The position numbers and the translations under genes are program-made. The notes beneath the pieces were generated by a model that saw nothing but the letters and a program-made list of their open reading frames with translations, was not told the origin of the DNA and made no database searches. From positions 1 to 6,579 of the forward strand of contig JALNWL010000144.1 in NCBI GenBank assembly GCA_023230905.1: a stretch of 6,579 nt of DNA, read 5' to 3'. Position 1 is the stretch's first letter; every line of letters starts with the position of its first letter. Below are positions 1-4,591 of the stretch, piece by piece. Source of the DNA: Syntrophales bacterium (lineage in GTDB: Bacteria > Desulfobacterota > Syntrophia > Syntrophales > UBA2251).

Positions 1-2
1 AC

Positions 3-488
3 CTCTACTACCGGCTGAACGTGATCTCCCTGCCCATCCCGCCCCTGCGGGAACGGCAGGACGACATCCCGCTTCTGGCCGACTACTTCCTGGAGAAGTA
101 CAGCCGGCTCCTCAGCAAGAACGTCCGCCGTCTGAGCGATGACGCCCGGGGCGTCCTCTTCCGGTACCCCTGGCCGGGCAATGTGCGGGAGCTCAAGAAC
201 ATCATCGAGCGCATCGTGTTGTTGAGCGACGATGACGTGATCACCGGGCGCGAGATCCCGGCCGAGATCGGCGGCCCGTCCCACAAGACGGAACTGTTCG
301 AAGGGGGGGGGATGGAGGAAATGCCCCTGGATAGATTGATCAAGCTCTATACGGAAGGCATCCTCGCGCGCCACGGCGGCAACCGAACCCGGACGGCCGA
401 GATCCTGGGGATCACGCGCCAGCGGCTGCGCCGGATCCTGAAATCCCTGGCGCCGGGTGAATCCGATCCGGACTCCGGTTCGATTTAG
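3..488 (+). CDS. Sigma-54-dependent transcriptional activator, C-terminal part (truncated by the window edge)
   Basis: This is the last 161 residues of a bacterial enhancer-binding protein that activates RNA polymerase carrying sigma-54 by ATP hydrolysis. The frame is open from base 3, and the first residues, LYYRLNVISLPIPPLRER, are the conserved part of the AAA+ sigma-54 interaction domain, so the gene starts upstream of the window; the internal GTG at 21 is not a real start. PPLRERQDDIPLL and the YPWPGNVREL block (nt 165-194, sensor II region) are hallmarks of the family. The C-terminus (about nt 384-449, RTRTAEILGITRQRLRRIL) is a Fis-type helix-turn-helix. The signal-sensing N-terminus is not visible, so the inducer and the class (response regulator, PAS, V4R and so on) are unknown. 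A near-consensus sigma-54 promoter with upstream inverted repeats follows the gene, so I infer that it controls the downstream acyl-CoA genes. Family assignment is very secure; the target is inferred. Confidence 0.95.
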   Translation, partial: LYYRLNVISLPIPPLRERQDDIPLLADYFLEKYSRLLSKNVRRLSDDARGVLFRYPWPGNVRELKNIIERIVLLSDDDVITGREIPAEIGGPSHKTELFEGGGMEEMPLDRLIKLYTEGILARHGGNRTRTAEILGITRQRLRRILKSLAPGESDPDSGSI

Positions 489-565
489 ACCATGGAATAT
501 CCGCTTGGACTTGTTGGATTATTTTTGATGAACTGACCGCGGGGCGTTCCGGCGCTCGATACGCG

Positions 566-582
566 TGGATGAAGCTCATCCA
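566..582. promoter_or_regulatory. Candidate enhancer (activator-binding) inverted repeat
   Basis: TGGATGA-AGC-TCATCCA is a perfect 7-bp inverted repeat with a 3-base centre. Its centre lies about 164 bp upstream of the start site predicted from the sigma-54 promoter at 712-727, within the usual -80 to -200 range for enhancer-binding proteins. The adjacent gene encodes such an activator with a Fis-type helix-turn-helix, which binds dyad sites. Binding is inferred from symmetry and position only; I saw no second clear copy in the gap. Confidence 0.45.
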
Positions 583-686
583 GGTTTGAGGTCCATTGGG
601 TCAGGCCGTTTCGCCCGCAGGAGGACATTCCGAGTGTATGAGCATGGAAGAACTCGTTTTCAGAAGACAATATTAAGGTGACGGAT

Positions 687-704
687 CGGGACGGCACCGT
701 CCCG
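687..704. promoter_or_regulatory. 18-bp inverted repeat next to the sigma-54 promoter (possible operator)
   Basis: CGGGACGG-CA-CCGTCCCG is a perfect 8-bp inverted repeat separated by 2 bases, ending 7 bases before the promoter's first base. No T-tract follows it, so it does not look like an intrinsic terminator. Its location, about -51 to -34 relative to the predicted start, suits a repressor or co-activator site more than a classical remote enhancer. As RNA it would form a hairpin with an unfavourably small loop, which favours a DNA-level role. Function is inferred. Confidence 0.4.
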
Positions 705-711
705 GAAGGGG

Positions 712-727
712 CGGCACAGCTCTTGCT
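712..727 (+). promoter_or_regulatory. Sigma-54 (-24/-12) promoter for the crotonase gene and probably the genes after it
   Basis: CGGCACAGCTCTTGCT matches the sigma-54 consensus TGGCACR-N4-TTGCW at every defined position except the first T. The invariant GG (713-714) and GC (725-726) are separated by exactly 10 bases. The predicted transcription start is near 738, giving a leader of about 47 bases before the ATG at 785. The gene directly upstream encodes a sigma-54-dependent activator, which strongly supports the call. The alternative TTG start at 731 lies before this predicted start and would not be transcribed from this promoter. Confidence 0.75.
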
Positions 728-772
728 GGGTTGGGGGTGAGTCTCCTGATTGCCATCCCAACGATAACGGGC

Positions 773-778
773 AGGAGG
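773..778 (+). promoter_or_regulatory. Shine-Dalgarno sequence that decides the crotonase start
   Basis: AGGAGG lies six bases before the ATG at 785. No comparable site precedes the in-frame TTG at 731, and homology to crotonases begins shortly after the ATG, so translation is placed at 785. A GTG directly before it, at 782, is a less likely alternative. Confidence 0.8.
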
Positions 779-784
779 TGGGTG

Positions 785-1594
785 ATGGTGGAGATGAAGG
801 ATCCTTTCAGGGTGGAACGGGAAGGGCATATCGCCTGGCTGGTGCTCAACCGGCCTGAGAAGCGCAATGCCATGGGGATCAAGTTTTACGACTGGCTGGG
901 GGAGCATTTTGCCGCCTTTGACGAGGATCCCGAGGTGCGGGTCGTCGTCATCCGTGCGGAGGGAAAATCGTTTACCACCGGGACGGACCTGGGCGAGCTG
1001 GGGTCCATGTACAACGAGATGGACGCTGGCACGCGGGAAAAGATGCGGATGACGATCCTGAAGGCCCAGGAGGGCATGAGCCGGGTCGAGAAATGCCGCA
1101 AGCCGGTCATCGCCGCGGTGCACAGCCACTGTCTGGGGGGCGGGGTGGATCTCCTGTCCGCCTGCGACATTCGCATCGCGTCGGCCGACGCCGTCTTCAG
1201 CGTTCGGGAGGTGAAGGTGGCCTTCATCGCGGATGTCGGCACGCTGCAGCGGCTGCCGCACATCATCGGCCACGGATGGTTTCGGGAACTCGCCCTGACG
1301 GGGCGCGATTTCAGCGCCGAGGAGGCGCTGAAGATCGGGTTTATCACCCGGATCTGCCCGGACCGGGAGGCCCTGATCGCGGAGGCGAGAAGCCTGGCCG
1401 AGGAGATCGCCGCGTGTTCGCCCCTGGCCGTCCAGGGGACGAAGGACGTCCTCCTCTACAGCCGGGACAAGGGCATTTACCCCGGGCTCGAGTACGTCGC
1501 CCAGAAAAACGCCGCGGCCATCCCCTCGGAGGATATGATCGAGGCCGCCATGGCCTTCATGGAGAAGCGGACGCCCGTCTTCAAGGGCAAATAA
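785..1594 (+). CDS. Crotonase-fold enzyme, probable delta3,5-delta2,4-dienoyl-CoA isomerase
   Basis: The 269-residue protein has the full length of a crotonase (enoyl-CoA hydratase/isomerase) and no targeting signal. The N-terminal VLNRPEKRNAM (about 20-30) and the FTTGTDLGEL oxyanion-hole region (63-72) are family signatures. The decisive block is GGGVDL (118-123), ACDIRIAS (126-133), REV (141-143) and ADVGTLQRLP (149-158). Ordinary hydratases have a catalytic Glu in the GGG(C/V)EL motif, whereas this protein has Asp122, then Glu142 and Asp150. That spacing, 20 then 8 residues, matches Asp176, Glu196 and Asp204 of rat dienoyl-CoA isomerase (ECH1). SPLAVQGTKDVLLYSRD (about 223-239) also resembles ECH1. 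Such enzymes move conjugated double bonds from the 3,5 to the 2,4 position during beta-oxidation of unsaturated acyl-CoAs. It is the first gene after the sigma-54 promoter. The substrate is unknown; a cyclic dienoyl-CoA is possible. Fold certain, isomerase activity likely. Confidence 0.88.
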   Translation: MVEMKDPFRVEREGHIAWLVLNRPEKRNAMGIKFYDWLGEHFAAFDEDPEVRVVVIRAEGKSFTTGTDLGELGSMYNEMDAGTREKMRMTILKAQEGMSRVEKCRKPVIAAVHSHCLGGGVDLLSACDIRIASADAVFSVREVKVAFIADVGTLQRLPHIIGHGWFRELALTGRDFSAEEALKIGFITRICPDREALIAEARSLAEEIAACSPLAVQGTKDVLLYSRDKGIYPGLEYVAQKNAAAIPSEDMIEAAMAFMEKRTPVFKGK

Positions 1595-1679
1595 TCGCCG
1601 GATCCGCAGGGAAGAACCACCCGTTCACACGAAGCGTCTCCGGTGGCGGATCATCGGCGCATCACCGAAGCGGTCATCG

Positions 1680-1685
1680 AGGAGG
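1680..1685 (+). promoter_or_regulatory. Shine-Dalgarno sequence that decides a GTG start
   Basis: AGGAGG lies five bases before the GTG at 1691. The frame is open further upstream to a GTG at 1643, but the 16 extra residues carry no recognisable fold element and that start has no good ribosome binding site. The FAD-binding Rossmann strand begins just after the GTG at 1691, as usual for this family. Confidence 0.7.
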
Positions 1686-1690
1686 TCTTT

Positions 1691-3205
1691 GTGGGAAAAA
1701 GCTGCGACGCCGTGGTCATCGGAGCCGGTCTGGGGGGGATGTCGGCCGCGACCTTCCTCGCCCGGAGCGGCAAGAAGGTTCTGCTCCTGGAGCGCCATCA
1801 CCTCCCCGGAGGGTACGCGAGTTCCTTCCGGCGGGGACGCTTCGAGTTCGACATCTCGTTGCACGTCCTGTCGGGGGTCGGGCTTCCGGAAAAAAGAGGG
1901 CGGCTCTACGAGTACCTGGATTTCCTGGGGGTGGCCCGCAAACTGAAGTTTCTCCCGCTGAAGGAGCTCTACCGGGTCGTGGACGACCGGATCGACATCA
2001 CCCTCCCGCCCGACTGGGAGGGGTCCATCGACCGGTTGTGCGGCTTCTTTCCCGCTGAGGCGGAGAAGATCCGCGAATTCTTTGCCCTGATGAAGCAGCT
2101 CGCCCGGGACCTGTCCGGGGTCTTCGTCGCGGCCGGACGCAAGGCGTCTGACCTGACGCCGGAGTGCTTCCCCGTCTTTGCCCGCTACGGGATGAAGACC
2201 TACGGCGAGATCCTTGACCGCTTTTTCCGGGATGAGGATCTCAAGAGCGCCGTCTCGCCCTTCTGGTCGTATCTGGGTCTGCCCCCGTCGAAGATCCCGT
2301 TCCACATGATGGCGTCCTGCTGGGACGCCCTGCTCAAGCAGCATCCCGTCCATATCCGGGGCCGCAACCAGGCCCTGTCCAACGCCTTCATCGAAACCCT
2401 GACCGAATGCGGCGGAGAGGTCCGCTTCGGTTGTGGCGCCCGGCGGATCGTCCTGAAGGACGGGGCGGTCCGGGCCGTGATCACCGACGAGGACGAGGAG
2501 GTGGCGACAAACGTCGTCGTTTCCAACGCCTCCATTCCCTCCACCCTGAGCGATCTGGTCGGGACGGAGCAGGTGCCCGAGACCTACCGCCGCCAGGTGA
2601 ACAGCCGCCAGATCGGCTTTTCGACCGTGAACATCTACGCCGGCCTCGACTGCCCGCCCGAGGCGGTAGGCGCGACGGTCCATGAAAACTTCATCGATTT
2701 CGGAAGCCGGATCGAAGAGACCTGGCAGACGGCCCACACCCTTGCCCCTCCCCGGGGGATGCTGTTCACGAGCTACACGGCTTCGGATCCCGAGTTCTCC
2801 CCGCCGGGGACGTCGGTCATCGTCATGACGGCGGCCAGTTACGCCCGGCCCTGGTATCTCGTGCCGCCGGAGCGGTACGTCGAGGAGAAGACCACCTTCG
2901 CGGCGTCCATGCTCGACCGGGCGGAGCGGTATTTCCCGGGCCTCCGGGCGCATCTGGAGGTGGTCGAGGTGGCAACGCCCCTCACGAACATGCGCTATAC
3001 GGGCAATCCGGGCGGGACGATCTACGGATTCGATCAGTACCTTTCGGACTCGGGCCTCCTGAGGCTTCAGAACCGCGCGCCCATCGGCGGCCTGTACTTC
3101 GCATCGGCCTGGACGCTGCCCGGCGGGGGGTATCAGACCTGCATGACGTCCGGCTTCTTGGCGGGCCGCATGGCCCTGAAGAAACTTGAACGGGGGGGAT
3201 CATGA
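1691..3205 (+). CDS. FAD-dependent oxidoreductase, phytoene desaturase (CrtI)/amine oxidase-like
   Basis: The 504-residue protein belongs to the large FAD amine oxidase/phytoene desaturase/retinol saturase superfamily. The N-terminus has the dinucleotide-binding motif VVIGAGLGGMSAATFLARSG (8-27), with Gly11, Gly13 and Gly16, then Glu34 for the FAD ribose, then LPGGYASSF (38-46), typical of CrtI-like proteins. The C-terminus carries the second FAD-contact region GGLYFASAWTLPGGGYQTCM (466-485). Length is normal and I see no signal peptide or clear membrane segment. Family members desaturate, isomerise or saturate polyene and acyl substrates, so family membership does not fix the reaction. The gene overlaps the following reductase gene by four bases (ATGA at 3202-3205), implying translational coupling and probably a physical or electron-transfer partnership. 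Its position between a dienoyl-CoA isomerase and a CoA ligase argues for an unsaturated acyl or isoprenoid acid substrate rather than carotenoid synthesis; no other crt gene is present. Fold assignment firm, substrate unknown. Confidence 0.85.
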   Translation: MGKSCDAVVIGAGLGGMSAATFLARSGKKVLLLERHHLPGGYASSFRRGRFEFDISLHVLSGVGLPEKRGRLYEYLDFLGVARKLKFLPLKELYRVVDDRIDITLPPDWEGSIDRLCGFFPAEAEKIREFFALMKQLARDLSGVFVAAGRKASDLTPECFPVFARYGMKTYGEILDRFFRDEDLKSAVSPFWSYLGLPPSKIPFHMMASCWDALLKQHPVHIRGRNQALSNAFIETLTECGGEVRFGCGARRIVLKDGAVRAVITDEDEEVATNVVVSNASIPSTLSDLVGTEQVPETYRRQVNSRQIGFSTVNIYAGLDCPPEAVGATVHENFIDFGSRIEETWQTAHTLAPPRGMLFTSYTASDPEFSPPGTSVIVMTAASYARPWYLVPPERYVEEKTTFAASMLDRAERYFPGLRAHLEVVEVATPLTNMRYTGNPGGTIYGFDQYLSDSGLLRLQNRAPIGGLYFASAWTLPGGGYQTCMTSGFLAGRMALKKLERGGS

Positions 3206-4362
3206 ATATCCAGGAGTACCTGAGCCAGGTCGATGGCTTCATCAACGTCTATCAGGAGCGGCAGGTGCTGGAACAGGCCCGGGGCGATCTGTCGCTTCCC
3301 CGGGACTTCGCCGCGCGCGTGGTGGAGCGGCTTCACCCCGCCGAGATTCCGGTCATCGTCGGAGAGGTTCGGGAAGAGACGCGCTCGGCCAAGACCTTCC
3401 GGCTCATGGCCCGCGACGGGTATCTCCCGCCGTTCCGGGCGGGGCAGTACATCCACTGGTCCGTGATTGTCGGCGGGGTGCGGACGGGCAGGGCCTATTC
3501 CATTGCGTCGCCTCCCCACGAGCGCGGGTTCTATGAGGTCACCGTTCAGCGACAGGCCGGAGGGTTTGTCTCGCCGTTCCTTCTGGACGAGGTCGAGGCG
3601 GGCGATGAATTCAGCATTTCCGGTCCGGCGGGGACCTTCTACCATGAGCCCCTGATGGACGGGGACGAACTGGTCTTTCTGGCCGGAGGTTCGGGAATCA
3701 CCCCCTTCCGCAGTCTGATCCGGGAGAGCGTCGAGCGCGGTCTTCCCCGGCGGATCTGGCTTCTTTACGGCATCCGCACACCGGAGGACATCCTTTACCG
3801 CCGCGAACTGAGCGGGATCGCCCGCGCCCATGACGATGTCCGGGTCCGGTTCGTGTGCTCCGAACCCCCGCCCGGTTATCGCGGGCCGCGGGGCCTGATC
3901 GCGGCGGCGGCCATTCGCCGTTTCGTGGGGCCGCCGGAAGGCAAGACCTTCTATGTGTGCGGTCCGGAGGCGATGTACCGGTTCGTGCTGCCCGAACTCG
4001 CCCGGCTGTCGGTGCCGCGCCGCCGGATCCATTGCGAGGTGAGCGGCCCCCCGGCGAATGTCGCCCAGGAAGCCGGCTGGCCGGAGGCGGTGCGGTCCGA
4101 TCGGATGTTCCAGGTGTCCGTGGCCGGGCACGGAACGATCCCCGCCCGGGCAGGAGAGCCCCTGATCAACGCCTTGGAGAGGAGCGGACTGGCCGTCCCG
4201 TCGCTGTGCCGGAGCGGCGAGTGCGGGTATTGCCGGATGAAGCTGTTGAGCGGCCAGGTTTTCGTGCCGGACCGGGTGGCGGTCCGCGAATCGGACCGCT
4301 GGTTCAATTACATCCATGCCTGTCTGACCTATCCCCTGTCGGACCTGGAGCTTCGGCTCTAA
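3202..4362 (+). CDS. NAD(P)H reductase with FAD-, NAD- and C-terminal 2Fe-2S domains
   Basis: The 386-residue protein has the layout FAD domain, NAD(P) domain, plant-type ferredoxin, as in PaaE- and Hcr-like reductases. Residues 1-48 are an N-terminal extension I do not recognise. The FAD domain (about 49-150) contains RAYSIAS (97-103), the flavin-binding RxYS motif. The NAD(P) domain (about 155-270) contains LAGGSGITPFRSL (160-172) and YVCGPEAMY (251-259). The ferredoxin domain (about 300-386) has Cys336, Cys341 and Cys344 in a C-x4-C-x2-C motif plus distal Cys374, which together ligate a 2Fe-2S cluster. It should pass electrons from NAD(P)H through FAD and the cluster to a one-electron acceptor, or run in reverse. 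PaaE-type relatives serve oxygenases, but none is encoded here. The four-base overlap with the CrtI-like gene makes that flavoprotein the likeliest partner. A GGGGGGA tract before the ATG is the only visible ribosome binding signal, consistent with coupled translation. Domain assignment firm, partner inferred. Confidence 0.9.
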   Translation: MNIQEYLSQVDGFINVYQERQVLEQARGDLSLPRDFAARVVERLHPAEIPVIVGEVREETRSAKTFRLMARDGYLPPFRAGQYIHWSVIVGGVRTGRAYSIASPPHERGFYEVTVQRQAGGFVSPFLLDEVEAGDEFSISGPAGTFYHEPLMDGDELVFLAGGSGITPFRSLIRESVERGLPRRIWLLYGIRTPEDILYRRELSGIARAHDDVRVRFVCSEPPPGYRGPRGLIAAAAIRRFVGPPEGKTFYVCGPEAMYRFVLPELARLSVPRRRIHCEVSGPPANVAQEAGWPEAVRSDRMFQVSVAGHGTIPARAGEPLINALERSGLAVPSLCRSGECGYCRMKLLSGQVFVPDRVAVRESDRWFNYIHACLTYPLSDLELRL

Positions 4363-4381
4363 ACTGCGATCGCGCGCCCGT

Positions 4382-4402
4382 CGCCCCCGCTGAGGGGGGG
4401 CG
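4382..4402 (+). other. GC-rich stem-loop just after the reductase gene
   Basis: CGCCCCC (4382-4388) pairs with GGGGGCG (4396-4402) around a 7-base loop, 20 bases after the reductase stop codon. The stem is strong, but no run of T follows, so it is not a standard intrinsic terminator. It could slow 3' exonuclease decay or separate expression of the upstream and downstream genes. Confidence 0.4.
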
Positions 4403-4535
4403 GACCTCTCGTCGGACCAGGATTTTCGTGTAACGCCGGTCCGGTTTCTCAATCGGAACGGACATTCGGGTCGGGAGACCTTTTCTCCCCATCGAGCGGC
4501 CGAAGTCGTCCCTTTCCGGGGCGGAAATCATCGGT

Positions 4536-4565
4536 GTCCTCCGGGCGGCGTCCTGCCGGGAGGAC
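4536..4565 (+). other. Stem-loop in the leader of the CoA ligase gene
   Basis: GTCCTCC (4536-4542) pairs with GGAGGAC (4559-4565). After one mismatch the stem continues with GGC (4544-4546) against GCC (4555-4557), leaving an 8-base loop. It ends 13 bases before the strong ribosome binding site at 4578-4585 and leaves that site exposed, so it might protect the 5' end of a processed transcript. Its arm GGAGGAC also resembles a ribosome binding site that would be hidden in the stem. Confidence 0.4.
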
Positions 4566-4577
4566 GTCATCCTGATG

Positions 4578-4585
4578 AAGGAGGT
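4578..4585 (+). promoter_or_regulatory. Near-perfect Shine-Dalgarno sequence of the CoA ligase gene
   Basis: AAGGAGGT is fully complementary to the usual 16S rRNA 3' end, and its AGGAGG core lies seven bases before the ATG at 4592. It is the strongest translation signal in the window. This suggests that the ligase is translated independently of the upstream genes and at a high rate. Confidence 0.8.
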
Positions 4586-4591
4586 GGATCG

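Larger units (their letters stand above)
4363..4591. other. 229-base intergenic gap rich in inverted repeats
   Basis: No gene with a credible start and length is visible here. I found no GG-N10-GC sigma-54 match and no clear sigma-70 promoter. The stretch holds consecutive inverted repeats at 4382-4402, 4413-4443, 4473-4489, 4513-4527 and 4536-4565, which could fold as a row of hairpins. None is followed by a T-tract. It may be a structured leader or processing region between two operon segments, or simply GC-rich sequence in which short stems arise by chance. Confidence 0.4.

Noticed and set aside
499..526. Possible intrinsic terminator after the activator gene (ATCC...GGAT followed by TATTTTT)
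   Set aside because: The stem is only four to five base pairs with a loop of about 11 bases, too weak to support a terminator call despite the T-rich tail.
631..656. CGAGT...ACTCG inverted repeat as a second enhancer site
   Set aside because: The arms are only five bases with a 16-base spacer and no similarity to the 566-582 dyad, so chance is a sufficient explanation.
731..784. Extended crotonase start at TTG 731
   Set aside because: It lies before the predicted transcription start of the sigma-54 promoter and has no ribosome binding site. The ATG at 785 has a strong one and fits the family length.
485..1273. Long open frame on the - strand over the crotonase gene
   Set aside because: It lies opposite a gene with clear family motifs, has His/Arg/Pro-rich composition typical of antisense frames in GC-rich DNA, and shows no recognisable domain.
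1601..1652. GATCCGC...GCGGATC inverted repeat between the crotonase and flavoprotein genes
   Set aside because: The arms are 38 bases apart and no T-tract follows. It is likely a chance match in GC-rich sequence.
1643..1690. Extended start (GTG 1643) for the FAD oxidoreductase
   Set aside because: The extra 16 residues do not belong to the Rossmann fold, and the GTG at 1691 has an AGGAGG at proper spacing.
1625..2953. 442-codon open frame on the - strand over the FAD oxidoreductase
   Set aside because: It is an antisense shadow of a gene with strong FAD-binding motifs, with no ribosome binding site or domain evidence.
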